DNA of 64,000 nt, taken from Brachybacterium muris. GTDB lineage: Bacteria > Actinomycetota > Actinomycetes > Actinomycetales > Dermabacteraceae. A model generated the notes under the pieces. The model was not told the DNA's origin. It saw only the letters and a list, made by a program, of their open reading frames with translations, and did not search any database. Within the stretch, counting starts at the first letter, position 1, and each line of letters begins with the position of its first letter. Positions 25,402-34,421 of the stretch are shown piece by piece. The DNA is taken from NCBI RefSeq assembly GCF_016907455.1, contig NZ_JAFBCB010000001.1, positions 2,108,001 to 2,172,000 on the forward strand, read 5' to 3'. A program made the position numbers and the translations under genes.

Positions 25402-25778
25402 GCACCGCCGACCGCACGTCCCGCCCGGCGCCGCACCCCGGTGAGGGTGAGGTGGATGTCGCGGCAGCAGTCGGGATCTTCGCCATGCTGGCCGACGCCA
25501 CCCGGGTGCGGATCGTCCTGGCCCTCCGCGAGGGCGAGATGGCCGTGGGTGAGATCGCCGGCGCCGTCGGCAAACCTGTCCCGGCGGTATCCCAGCACCT
25601 GGCGAAGCTGCGGCTGTCGGCCATGGTGGAGTCCCGACAGGACGGCAACCGGGTGTACTACCGCCTGATCAACGACCATGCCGCACGTCTGGTCGGGGAC
25701 GCGATGCACCAGGCGGAGCATGCCGCGTCCCCGCACCCTGCGCACCATGCGACCGGAGGGTCGGCCCACCGGCATTGA
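25398..25778 (+). CDS. ArsR/SmtB-family metal-responsive repressor
   Basis: A 126-residue winged-helix repressor. Seen: LADATRVRIVLALREGEMAVGEIA, recognition helix VPAVSQHLAKLRLSAMV, and a beta hairpin DGNRVYYRL. The following helix INDHAARLVGDAMHQAEH spaces His/Asp residues like the alpha-5 Zn/Co/Ni site of CzrA, and the tail has more His. It overlaps the CDF gene by 4 nt and most likely releases the palindrome at 24297-24312 when metal is high. Confidence 0.9.
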   Translation: MSTADRTSRPAPHPGEGEVDVAAAVGIFAMLADATRVRIVLALREGEMAVGEIAGAVGKPVPAVSQHLAKLRLSAMVESRQDGNRVYYRLINDHAARLVGDAMHQAEHAASPHPAHHATGGSAHRH

Positions 25779-25809
25779 CCGGTGCACTTCCCGGCGTAGG
25801 GTGGCCGCC

Positions 25810-26379
25810 ATGTCCTCGTGGCCCTCGGTCGCAGCAACGACGCCCTCCTCCCCCGCCGTGCACGGTGCCGGGGACGAGCGACCATGGCGCTGCCGACTCA
25901 TGCATCTGGTGCGGATCGTGACTGCACTGCTCGCTCTGTGCGTGATCACTACCGGGTGTGCGAGTGGCCTGCCCCGCGACAGCCAGGGCACCCTGGACCG
26001 CGTCACCGGCGGTGTCCTCCGGGTGGGGATCAGCGAGCACCCACCATTCGCCACCGTCGGTGCGGACGGGCAGGTCGGTGGCGAGGAGGCAGAACTGGTG
26101 CGCGAGTACGCCGCGAGCATCGATGCCGAGATCGACTGGATGCCGGGACCGGAGAGCGCGCTTGCAGAGGCGATGAAGGCCGGCGAGCTCGACGTGGTGA
26201 TCGGAGGCTTCACCGAGGATTCCCCCTTCACCGGCGACATGGCCTTCACCCGCCCGTACACCACCCTGGAGCGGCCCGACGGCTCCACGGCGAAGGTGGT
26301 GATGGGGGTGCGCCCCGGGGAGAACGCCTTGATGGTGGACCTGGAACTGTTCCTGGCGCGGACGACGGGTGAGATCTGA
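25810..26379 (+). CDS. Substrate-binding lipoprotein (SBP_bac_3-like), short
   Basis: A protein with an N-terminal hydrophobic stretch and lipobox (ALCVITTGCAS), then a type-II periplasmic binding fold start (LRVGISEHPPFATVGADGQVGGEEAELVREYA, GELDVVIGGFTED). It is shorter than usual (189 residues from ATG 25810, or 159 from ATG 25900), so the second lobe is reduced. TAGGGT lies 7 nt before ATG 25810 (leaderless), but ATG 25900 gives a cleaner signal peptide. It abuts the next transporter gene and may act with it; the ligand is unknown. Confidence 0.7.
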   Translation: MSSWPSVAATTPSSPAVHGAGDERPWRCRLMHLVRIVTALLALCVITTGCASGLPRDSQGTLDRVTGGVLRVGISEHPPFATVGADGQVGGEEAELVREYAASIDAEIDWMPGPESALAEAMKAGELDVVIGGFTEDSPFTGDMAFTRPYTTLERPDGSTAKVVMGVRPGENALMVDLELFLARTTGEI

Positions 26380-27413
26380 TGGGACGGGGCGACCGCAGCT
26401 GGAGCAGCGGGGCGAACCGGCCGGGCAACGCGCAGCCGCAGTCCGGTCACTCGGCGATGGGCGAGGACCAACGGCTCGCCCTGCGCCGCGCCGTCCGCCT
26501 GGAATGGATCACCATCGCCTGGATGGGCAGCACCGTGGTGCTGGTGGGCATCGTCGCCGGCCAGTCCCAGGCGATGCGCGCCGCCTGGGCGGAGGATGCG
26601 CTGTCGCTGCTGCCTCCGATCGCCTTCCTGGTGGCCACCCGCTTCATCCGCCGTCCCCGCAGCCGGGGGCACCCCTACGGCCATCACCGCGCGATCGGCG
26701 TGGCACACCTGGTGGCGGCCCTCGCCCTGCTGGGCATGGGTTCATACCTCGCCGTCAGCTCTGCCCTCGGCCTGATCCGGGTGGAGCGCCCGCCCGTGGG
26801 TCTGACGGTGCTGCTCGGGCAGCCGATCTGGGCGGGCTGGCTGATGATCGCGGTCATGGTCATCACCAGCCCGGGACCCGTGGTGCTGGGACGGATGAAG
26901 AGGAAGCTCGCCGAGGACCTTCACGACAAGGTGCTCATCGCCGATGGCGACATGGGCAGCGCCGACTGGAAGACCGCTGTCGCCACCGTGGTCGGAGTGC
27001 TCGGCATCGGTATCGGCTGGTGGTGGGCCGACTCCGTCGCCGCGATCATCGTCTCGATCTCGATCGTCAAGGACGGGGTCCACAACCTGTGGTCGGCGAT
27101 CGCCGGCCTCACCGACACCGAGGCCCGCACCGTGGACGACTCCGCTCCCCATCCCCTCACGCTGCAGGTCGAGCAGCAGGCCCTAGCCGAGCCATGGGTC
27201 GCCGATGCAGCCGCGCGGATGCGGGACCTGGGGCATCTGTTCCACGTCGAGCTGTTCGTCGCCCCGCATCCCGGTGCGTGGCCTACAGCTGATCAGCTCG
27301 ATGCCCTCCATCAGGCCGTCTCCGAACTGGACTGGAAGCTGCACGACGTGGTGGTGGTGCCGGTGCGCGTACTGCCGGAGGCCCAGACCTTTCGGTCGAC
27401 GCTGCGGGACTGA
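26379..27413 (+). CDS. CDF-superfamily cation transporter
   Basis: A 344-residue membrane protein with five to six helices and a cytoplasmic domain resembling CDF transporters (LVATRFIRR, YGHHRAIGVAHLVAALAL, then KVLIADGDMGSADWKTA before helix 5). The His-rich tail of the 24-kb CDF is missing, and the helix-2 HD pair is altered, so ion specificity is doubtful. ATG 26379 overlaps the previous stop (TGATG), so the two are coupled. Confidence 0.75.
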   Translation: MGRGDRSWSSGANRPGNAQPQSGHSAMGEDQRLALRRAVRLEWITIAWMGSTVVLVGIVAGQSQAMRAAWAEDALSLLPPIAFLVATRFIRRPRSRGHPYGHHRAIGVAHLVAALALLGMGSYLAVSSALGLIRVERPPVGLTVLLGQPIWAGWLMIAVMVITSPGPVVLGRMKRKLAEDLHDKVLIADGDMGSADWKTAVATVVGVLGIGIGWWWADSVAAIIVSISIVKDGVHNLWSAIAGLTDTEARTVDDSAPHPLTLQVEQQALAEPWVADAAARMRDLGHLFHVELFVAPHPGAWPTADQLDALHQAVSELDWKLHDVVVVPVRVLPEAQTFRSTLRD

Positions 27414-27502
27414 GCGCATCTCATCGTTACGGTGGTGGGCACCCTCGGGCGATCGGTCCCGCACCACGGGATCGCGCCCGCACCTCGATCGAAGGCGGGA
27501 TC

Positions 27503-28687
27503 ATGAAGGCAGTCACCTGGCAGGGAACCCGGAAGGTCAGTGTCGAGGACGTCCCCGATCCCGGCATCCAGCAGCCCACCGATGCGGTGATCGAGGTGAC
27601 CTCCACCGCGATCTGCGGCTCGGACCTGCACCTGTACGAGGTGCTGGGCCCGTTCATGACCGCAGGAGACGTGATCGGCCATGAGCCCATGGGCATCGTG
27701 GTGGAGACCGGCAGCCAGGTCACTCACGTGCAGGTGGGTGACAGGGTCGTGGTCCCCTTCAACATCTCCTGCGGGCACTGCGCGATGTGCACCGCAGGCC
27801 TGCAGTCCCAGTGCGAGACCACGCAGGTCACCGAGTACGGGTCCGGTGCGGCGCTGCTGGGCTACTCCAAGCTGTACGGGCAGGTGCCCGGCGGCCAGGC
27901 GCAGTTCCTGCGGGTCCCGCACGCCGACTACGGGCTGGTGAAGGTGGGGACCGAGCTGCCGGACGATCGTTACCTGTTCCTCAGCGACATCCTGCCCACC
28001 GCCTGGCAGGGCGTGAAGTACGCCGATGTGCCCGCCGGCGGCACCCTCGCGGTACTGGGCCTGGGCCCCGTCGGCCAGTTCTGTGCTCGCATCGGCCTGC
28101 ACCTGGGTGCACGCGTGGTCGCGATCGACCCGGTGCCTGAGAGACGAGAGATGGCCTCCCGCTACGGCGTCGAGGTGTTCGACATGGGCAAGGACTCACT
28201 GGAGGCGATCCGCGAGGCCACCTCCGGTCGCGGTCCGGATGCGGTGGTGGACGCCGTGGGCATGGAGGCCCATGGCAGCCCCGTGGCCGGTCTCGCGCAC
28301 CGTGCCGCCTCCCTGCTGCCCGACGTGGTGGCGAAGCCGATGATGCAGCACGCCGGCGTGGACCGCCTGCAGGCCCTGCACACGGCGATCGAGCTGGTGC
28401 GCCGTGGCGGCACCGTCTCCCTCAGCGGCGTGTACGGCGGGGCGGCCAGCCCGATGCCGCTGCTGACCATGTTCGACAAGCAGCTGCAGCTGCGCATGGG
28501 TCAGTGCAACGTGCGAGCGTGGACCGACCAGCTGATGGACCTGGTGGAGGATCCCGCGGATCCCCTGGGCACCGCTGATCTGGTCACCCACCGTCTGCCG
28601 CTGTCGCAGGCGCCGGAGGCGTACGAGATGTTCCAGAAGAAGCAGGACGGCTGCATCAAGGTGGTCCTGGACCCGAAGGCGAGCTGA
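27503..28687 (+). CDS. Zinc-dependent alcohol dehydrogenase (formaldehyde-dehydrogenase-like)
   Basis: A 394-residue medium-chain dehydrogenase. Seen: catalytic zinc ligands ICGSDLH and GHEPMG, the structural zinc loop CGHCAMCTAGLQSQC, and the Rossmann motif VLGLGPVGQF. The inserted loop around YGSGAALLGYSKLYG and the long C-terminal part (KPMMQHAGVDRLQALHTAIELVRRGG) resemble the glutathione-independent formaldehyde dehydrogenase group. The substrate is a small alcohol or aldehyde. ATG 27503 has GAAGGCGGG upstream. Confidence 0.88.
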   Translation: MKAVTWQGTRKVSVEDVPDPGIQQPTDAVIEVTSTAICGSDLHLYEVLGPFMTAGDVIGHEPMGIVVETGSQVTHVQVGDRVVVPFNISCGHCAMCTAGLQSQCETTQVTEYGSGAALLGYSKLYGQVPGGQAQFLRVPHADYGLVKVGTELPDDRYLFLSDILPTAWQGVKYADVPAGGTLAVLGLGPVGQFCARIGLHLGARVVAIDPVPERREMASRYGVEVFDMGKDSLEAIREATSGRGPDAVVDAVGMEAHGSPVAGLAHRAASLLPDVVAKPMMQHAGVDRLQALHTAIELVRRGGTVSLSGVYGGAASPMPLLTMFDKQLQLRMGQCNVRAWTDQLMDLVEDPADPLGTADLVTHRLPLSQAPEAYEMFQKKQDGCIKVVLDPKAS

Positions 28688-28721
28688 CCCCGTTGGCGAG
28701 CACCCGCACCGGGCGGAGATC

Positions 28722-29195
28722 GTGGAGTCGGCGAACGCCCTGTACCGGGCCGCACAGCGCGCACAGGTGCCGGTGTTCGTGATCACCACGATGCACAGCC
28801 GCGACCGCTCCACCTGGACCCTGTCGATGCTGGACGACGACCAGGGCTACCTGTTCAGCGGCGACCCCGGCACCGAACTGGTCCATGAACTGGAGACCGA
28901 GGGCACCACACGGCTGGAGAAGTCCCGCGACAGCGCCTGGTTCGGCACCGACCTGCTACTGCGGATCCACAACCTCGGCGTGGACCGGGTGGTGATCGCA
29001 GGCGTGTCCACCCACGCATGCATCGCCCAGACCACCCGCGATGCCTACGCCAACAACGTGCGCGCCGTGATCGTGGCCGATGCGATCGGTGACGAGCGCC
29101 CGGAGCACCGCCAGATGGTGCTGGACCAGCTGGTGGAGGACCGCCAGGCCGCCGTAGCCTCCCTCGAGGAGGTCGTAGGTGGATGGGACGGCTGA
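28722..29195 (+). pseudogene. Isochorismatase-like cysteine hydrolase lacking its N-terminus
   Basis: A 157-codon remnant with the Lys (TRLEKSRDSAWFGTDL) and the nucleophile Cys (AGVSTHACIAQTTRDAYA) of the Asp-Lys-Cys triad. The first 25-35 residues that normally carry the catalytic Asp (xxDMQ) are absent: the homologous frame continues upstream (VGEHPHRAEIVE) only to the end of the alcohol dehydrogenase gene and has no start codon before GTG 28722. Probably truncated by a deletion and inactive. Confidence 0.7.
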
Positions 29196-29256
29196 CAGGT
29201 GGAGGTCATGACGACTGTCATGGGCATCGGACCTGGGCTCTTCCTACGGTCGAAGC

Positions 29257-30264
29257 ATGAGACGTCTAGGGAAGTTCCTCGTTCGCGCGCTCGCCGTGAT
29301 GGTGGCGCTGGTGCTGGTCGTGGTGGGGGTGCGCGTGGTCAACGGCTGGCGGTACCCCTCGGCGGAGGGATCCGACCCGCGCGCCATCGCGTCCTATGAC
29401 CTGGATCAGGAGGGGATGAGCATCGAGCACATCACCGGGGACTACCTCAGCGGCTTCCACCTGGTGCCGGACGCGGTCACCCGGGACGGTGTGGTGGTGA
29501 CCTTCGGCGGCTCCGAGGGCAGCCCGGACTTCTCCCGGGCGGTGTCCTTGGCCGAGCTGGGCTACGAGGTGTACGCCCTGTTCTTCTTCGGCCAGGAGAA
29601 TCAGCAGGCCCAGCTGCAGGACGTGCCGCTGGAGTTCTTCGGCGAGGTCACCGATCGCATCGAGGCCGGCAGTGCGCGGCCCGGCCCGCTCACGGTGATC
29701 GGCTCCTCCAAGGGCGCGGAGCTGGCGCTGCTGCTGGCCGAGCAGTACGAGCAGATCGACAACGTGGTGCTGTTCGCCCCCACCATGCACTCCTATCAGG
29801 GCCTGGTGTTCGGGCAGGAGGTGCCCGCTTCGTTCACCCGCGCCGGCGAGGACGTGCCGTTCCTGTCCTTCCGTGATGCGTCGCTCGGGGCGCTGGCCGG
29901 CCAGCTCTCGGCGATGGCCTTCAACTACCCGATCTCCTACCTCGCCACCTACGAGAGCGTGGTCGAGGGCTCGGACCCAGATGCCATCGAAGCGGCGGCG
30001 CTGGATCCGACAGCCGTGGAGGGTGGGCTGTTGGTGTTCGCCGGCGGTGATGACCGCATGTGGCAGAGCGCCACCGCCGCCCAGCAGATCCAGGACCTGA
30101 ACCCTGCAGCCGAGGTGCACGTGTACCCGGAGGCCGGTCACGTCTTCGGCGGGACCGGCCATGCCGCTGGGCTCGCCCTGGGCGGCACCGAGCAGGCCAA
30201 CGCCGAGGCCCGCGAGGACAGCACCCGGGTGCTGACGGAGACCCTGACCACCTGGCACAGCTGA
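29257..30264 (+). CDS. Membrane-anchored alpha/beta hydrolase (acyl-CoA thioesterase/BAAT-C like)
   Basis: A 335-residue hydrolase with an N-terminal membrane anchor (about 8-28). The catalytic set is visible: nucleophile elbow GSSKGAELAL, Asp in FAGGDDRMW, and His in PEAGHVFGG. The pattern of VVVTFGGSEGSPDFS before the elbow fits the acyl-CoA thioester hydrolase/bile-acid transferase C-terminal family. ATG 29257 is 6 nt after TACGGT (leaderless). The substrate is unknown. Confidence 0.82.
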   Translation: MRRLGKFLVRALAVMVALVLVVVGVRVVNGWRYPSAEGSDPRAIASYDLDQEGMSIEHITGDYLSGFHLVPDAVTRDGVVVTFGGSEGSPDFSRAVSLAELGYEVYALFFFGQENQQAQLQDVPLEFFGEVTDRIEAGSARPGPLTVIGSSKGAELALLLAEQYEQIDNVVLFAPTMHSYQGLVFGQEVPASFTRAGEDVPFLSFRDASLGALAGQLSAMAFNYPISYLATYESVVEGSDPDAIEAAALDPTAVEGGLLVFAGGDDRMWQSATAAQQIQDLNPAAEVHVYPEAGHVFGGTGHAAGLALGGTEQANAEAREDSTRVLTETLTTWHS

Positions 30265-30337
30265 CGGCGACCGGCGACCGGTGGCCAGGAGATGTCCCGT
30301 GGCGCAGGAGGGCCGCGCTGCCGCTTACAGTTCTCTA

Positions 30338-31531
30338 ATGCAGCAGGCGCCTTCCCCCGCGCATACGGGGCCTCTTCCCGGTCGCTCCCAGCCGATCCTG
30401 GTGGGCATCACCACCGCGCTGGTGGGATTCACCAGCTCCTTCGCCGTGGTCCTCGCGGGCCTGAGGGCCGTGGGAGCATCCCTGGCCCAGGCCACCACCG
30501 GTCTGATCGTGCTGTGCGCGGTGATCGGCCTGGCCACCCTGTGGCTGAGCACCCGGCACCGACTGCCGATCACCCTGGCCTGGTCCACCCCCGGTGCTGC
30601 GGTGCTGGTGGCCGCCGGGGCGGTGGACGGCGGCTGGCCCGCCGCCGTCGGGGCATTCCTGCTGGTGGGCCTGCTGCTGGTGGCCACCGCCGTGGTGCCG
30701 GGCCTGGGCCGGCTGGTACAGGCCATCCCGGCACCGGTGGCGCACGCGATGCTGGCGGGCGTCCTGCTGACGATCTGCCTGCAGACGGTCACCGCACTGG
30801 TGGCGATCCCCCTGGTGGTGGGACCGGTGGTGCTGCTGTGGCTGCTGCTGGTGCGTTACGCACCTCGCTGGTCCACCCCCGTGGCCTTCGCCGTGGCCCT
30901 CGCGATCGCGGCGGGCCTGGCACTCGCTGAGGGACGCGGCATCGCTGTCCAGGCACCCACGTTCACGCCCACGATCCCCTCGTTCTCGGTGGCGGCACTG
31001 GTGGGCATCGCGATCCCGCTGTGGGTGGTGACGGTTGCCTCCCAGCACGTTCCCGGGGTGGCGGTGATGGGGTCCTTCGGGCACCGGGTGCCGTGGAAGG
31101 AGACCCTGGTGGTCACCGGGGCCGGCACCCTGTTCGGTGCCGCCGGTGGGGCCCACGCGATCAACCTGGCGGCGATCACCGCGGCCCTGCCCGCCTCGGA
31201 GGAGTCCCATCCCGACGCCACCCGGCGCTGGATCGCAGCGCACACCGCTGGCTGGACCTACCTGGTGCTCGCCCTGCTGGTGCCGGTGATGACCGGTCTT
31301 GCGGCGGACGCACCGCCCGGGCTGCTCGAGGCCATCGCCGGCCTTGCACTGCTGGGCACCCTGGGTGCCTCCCTCAGCTCCGCGATGGAGGTGCCATCCC
31401 GGCGGGTCCCCGCGGTGACAGCATTCCTGGTGGCAGCCAGCGGCGTGGTCGTCGCCGGGATCGGCTCCACGTTCTGGGGTCTGATCGCGGGGCTGCTGGT
31501 GTGGTGGCTGCTGTCGCCGCGGAAAGTGTGA
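30338..31531 (+). CDS. benE: Benzoate/H+ symporter family transporter
   Basis: A 397-residue membrane protein with about twelve helices, of the BenE family. Seen: LVGFTSSFAVVLAGLRAVGAS in the first helix, PITLAWSTPGAAVL (conserved re-entrant region), HAMLAGVLL, and a repeat-related FGAAGGAHAINLAAITAAL. ATG 30338 is 6 nt after TACAGT and no ribosome-binding site precedes it, so it is likely leaderless; the longer frame from 30281 is not used. No benzoate catabolic genes are nearby, so the substrate may differ. Confidence 0.88.
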   Translation: MQQAPSPAHTGPLPGRSQPILVGITTALVGFTSSFAVVLAGLRAVGASLAQATTGLIVLCAVIGLATLWLSTRHRLPITLAWSTPGAAVLVAAGAVDGGWPAAVGAFLLVGLLLVATAVVPGLGRLVQAIPAPVAHAMLAGVLLTICLQTVTALVAIPLVVGPVVLLWLLLVRYAPRWSTPVAFAVALAIAAGLALAEGRGIAVQAPTFTPTIPSFSVAALVGIAIPLWVVTVASQHVPGVAVMGSFGHRVPWKETLVVTGAGTLFGAAGGAHAINLAAITAALPASEESHPDATRRWIAAHTAGWTYLVLALLVPVMTGLAADAPPGLLEAIAGLALLGTLGASLSSAMEVPSRRVPAVTAFLVAASGVVVAGIGSTFWGLIAGLLVWWLLSPRKV

Positions 31532-31538
31532 GCAGCCG

Positions 31539-32348
31539 TCAGCGCCGATCAGACTGTGAATCGCCCATGCGGTGCAGCCAGTCGGTGAGCAGCGCGCCGA
31601 CCAGGGTGGGCTGTTCGAGGTGGGCGTTGTGCCCAGCGCCGTCCAGCACGGCGAAGGTGCCACGCACGTAGTGCTCCTGCCAGGCCAGGCCGTCCTCGAA
31701 ACCGGCCACGTGGTCCTGCCTGCCGAAGACGTGCAGGGCGGGCTTGTCGAACGGATCGCCGTGGGCCTGCTCGGGCACGGCGTCCAGCGCGTAGGACTTC
31801 GAGATCGCGGCCATCACACGCTTGTCGGCCGTGCGGATCCCCGGGTATGAGTGCGTCAGGAACGCCTCCAGCATCGCGGGGGTGCGGATCACCGACACCT
31901 CCTCGAAGTCCTCGCGGGCCTCCCCCGCTTCCTCGAGCACCGCAGGATCGTCGTGCAGCACGCGCTTGGCGGGCAGGCGGCGCTCGGAGCTGTCGGCCAC
32001 GAAGACGGCCGCGAGGGTGGCCAGGCCAAGTACCTGCTCGCCCATCTCATGGGCGACGTGGCGGGCAAGCATGCCGCCGAAGGAGTTGCCGAGGATCGCG
32101 AAGGGCTCCTCGCCCAGGTGGTCCTGGAGGACCTCCACCAGCGCGTCGGCGACGGCCTGGGACGAGGTCAGGTCCCGGTTCAGCCCGCCCTCGGTCCAGG
32201 GCAGGTCGATGTAGATGCGCCGCCAGCCGGTCGGTTCGAGTACGGGTTCCAGGGCGCGCAGCAGGCGGTGGTCCACCGAGAAGCCGTGCACCAGCACCAG
32301 GGGCCTGCCGGTGCCGAGGTCCGCTGCGATCATCGACGTCTGCGTCAT
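31539..32348 (-). CDS. Alpha/beta-fold hydrolase
   Basis: A 269-residue cytoplasmic hydrolase. Seen: oxyanion HGFSVDHR, nucleophile elbow GNSFGGMLA, Asp in FGRQDHVAG, and His in DGAGHNAHLEQP. It resembles C-C bond hydrolases and haloperoxidase-like esterases; the substrate is unknown. I chose ATG 32348, with AGGAG 7 nt upstream, over GTG 32354. Confidence 0.85.
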   Translation of the reverse strand: MTQTSMIAADLGTGRPLVLVHGFSVDHRLLRALEPVLEPTGWRRIYIDLPWTEGGLNRDLTSSQAVADALVEVLQDHLGEEPFAILGNSFGGMLARHVAHEMGEQVLGLATLAAVFVADSSERRLPAKRVLHDDPAVLEEAGEAREDFEEVSVIRTPAMLEAFLTHSYPGIRTADKRVMAAISKSYALDAVPEQAHGDPFDKPALHVFGRQDHVAGFEDGLAWQEHYVRGTFAVLDGAGHNAHLEQPTLVGALLTDWLHRMGDSQSDRR

Positions 32349-32372
32349 CGTCACTCTCCTGTACCCGCCGCC

Positions 32373-33338
32373 TCAGTCGGTGGAGCGCACCAGGCGCTCG
32401 TGACCGGTCTCCTCGAGCTGGGCGATGTCGGAGTTGGCCTTGAGGAAGTCGGAGAAGGACTTGAAGCCCAGTGCCTTCTCGCTGAAGGAGGGGTCCATGC
32501 GGCGCATGTGGGTCTTCACCGCCGAGCTGTGCAGCCAGTCGCCGTCCCCGCGGTCGCCGAGCTGGAGTGCGCGCTGCAGCAGGCGGGAGGCGATCTCCTG
32601 GGGGTCCTCCACGGCCTCCTCGGAGAAGACGACAGCGCCGCTGGGCTCGTCCACGACCTCCGTCTGGTCGTTGCCGTTCTCCGGGGTCGACTTGCCACCA
32701 CGGCCGCGCCCGCGCCCCGAGCCGGAGCCGCGGCCGCCACGCGAGCGGCCGTTCTCGGCGGGTGTCTCGGGCTTGGTGACGCCGGGCAGCTGGTCGTAGG
32801 CCTCGAACTCATCGCAGGCAGCGGCCAGGGACTTCGCGGTGGAGCCGGTGACACCCATGCCGATCACGTAGCGGCCAAGGCGGCGGCAGCGCTGCGCCAG
32901 CGGCACGTAGTCGGAGTCGCCGCCCACGATCACCACGTGGGTGAGGTCGGGGATGCGGAACATGTCCTCCACGGTGTCGACCGCGAGGCGGATGTCGGCG
33001 CCGTTCTTGGCGTACGCGGCGGCGGGGAACAGCTGTACCAGGTCCACGGCGCGGGCCACCAGCTGGCTGCGGTAGTCCGCGTTCAGCGGGGCCGACCAGT
33101 CGGCGTAGGCGCGGGTGAGCATCAGGGAGCCGAAGGAGGCGGCGTAGTCGATGATCGCGCCCACGTCCACGGTGGCGGCGGCGAGCCGCTCGGCGATCTC
33201 CGGGTCGGTGATGTCATCGGCGATCTTCTGGCGGTCGCGGCTGTAGGCGTTGCGGCCGTGCACGCGGTCGTACCAGGACATGACGATGTTGTCGAAGTCC
33301 AGGTAGACGGCGACACGGGGATCTGAGGTCTCTGCCAT
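32373..33338 (-). CDS. NYN-domain nuclease with OST-HTH (LOTUS) C-terminus
   Basis: A 321-residue protein. The N-terminal 190 residues form a PIN-like NYN domain with acidic sites (YLDFDNIV near residue 13, DIRLAVD, and VGGDSDYVPL), expected to cleave RNA with a metal ion. A low-complexity Gly/Arg/Ser linker (about 200-225) follows, then an OST-HTH/LOTUS-like RNA-binding segment (FKSFSDFLKANSDI). ATG 33338 is 6 nt from CAGACT (leaderless type). It starts 14 bp downstream of the bioY stop. A role in RNA turnover is inferred. Confidence 0.85.
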   Translation of the reverse strand: MAETSDPRVAVYLDFDNIVMSWYDRVHGRNAYSRDRQKIADDITDPEIAERLAAATVDVGAIIDYAASFGSLMLTRAYADWSAPLNADYRSQLVARAVDLVQLFPAAAYAKNGADIRLAVDTVEDMFRIPDLTHVVIVGGDSDYVPLAQRCRRLGRYVIGMGVTGSTAKSLAAACDEFEAYDQLPGVTKPETPAENGRSRGGRGSGSGRGRGRGGKSTPENGNDQTEVVDEPSGAVVFSEEAVEDPQEIASRLLQRALQLGDRGDGDWLHSSAVKTHMRRMDPSFSEKALGFKSFSDFLKANSDIAQLEETGHERLVRSTD

Positions 33339-33674
33339 CCCCCCAGTCTGCCTCAGCGGAGCGAATCCAGCGCACGCACCGAGCGCCAGGCGGCAGGGAT
33401 CACGATCGCCGCGATCGCGGCCTTGACCAGGCCACCGGCGATGAACGGGGTGACGCCCACGGCGATGATCCCGCCCAGGTCGTAGCCGGCGCCCATCACC
33501 ACGTTCAGGATGTACGCCATGTAGGGCACGCCCACCAGGAAAGGCACGATGCTGGCGGCGATGAGTATTCGTAGTCGTGGGAGCCACCGAATCTTGCTCT
33601 TGGGGACCGCCGATCGTGCCGACGGGGGCCAGTAGCCGCCGCGGTGGGGACCACTGGCTCCCGCCGGCATCGGG

Positions 33675-34421
33675 TCACTGGGGCAGTGCGGTGTGTTCTC
33701 GCATGTTCCTGTCGCCGGTGTCGATCCAGATTGTGTTGTGCACGATGCGGTCCATGATCGCATCGGCGTGGACTGCTCCACCGAGCCGGGCGTGCCAGTC
33801 CTTCTTCGGGTACTGGGTGCAGAACACGGTCGAGCCGGTGTCATAGCGGCGCTCGAGCAGTTCCAGCAGCATCGAACGCATTCCCTCGTCAGGATGGTCC
33901 AGCAGCCACTCGTCGATCACCAGCAGCGAGAACGTGGAGTACTTCCGCAGGAACTTCGTCTGGCCCTGCGGCTTGTCCTTTGCCAGGGCCCAGGCCTCTT
34001 CGAGGTCGGGCATTCGGATGTAGTGGGCTCGGAGCCGGTGCTGGCAGGCCTGCTTCGCCAGCGCGCAGCCGAGGTAGGACTTCCCTGAGCCGGTGAAGCC
34101 CTGGAAGACCACGTTCTGTTGCCGCTGGATGAAGGAGCAGGTTGCCAGTTGCGCGATCACGTTCCGGTTCAGTCCCCGTTCCTCGACCAGATCCAGCCGC
34201 CGCAGGTCCGCTCCGGGATAACGCAGCCCCGCCCGGCGGATCAGACCCTCGACCTTTCCATGATTGAAGATGGAATGCGCCTCGTCCACGATCAGCTGGA
34301 GCCGTTCCTGGAACGACATCCCCAGCACGTGAGCCTCATCCTGGGCATCGATCGCGTCCAGCAGCGCGGTCGCGCCCATCTCGCGCAGCTTCCGCTTCGT
34401 GTCGTTATCGATCACGCTCAC
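33675..34421 (-). CDS. istB: IS21-family helper ATPase IstB, copy 2
   Basis: Predicted protein identical to the 248-residue IstB at 16857-17603, with GFTGSGKSYLG and LLVIDEW motifs intact. GTG start overlaps the istA stop. Confidence 0.95.
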   Translation of the reverse strand: MSVIDNDTKRKLREMGATALLDAIDAQDEAHVLGMSFQERLQLIVDEAHSIFNHGKVEGLIRRAGLRYPGADLRRLDLVEERGLNRNVIAQLATCSFIQRQQNVVFQGFTGSGKSYLGCALAKQACQHRLRAHYIRMPDLEEAWALAKDKPQGQTKFLRKYSTFSLLVIDEWLLDHPDEGMRSMLLELLERRYDTGSTVFCTQYPKKDWHARLGGAVHADAIMDRIVHNTIWIDTGDRNMREHTALPQ

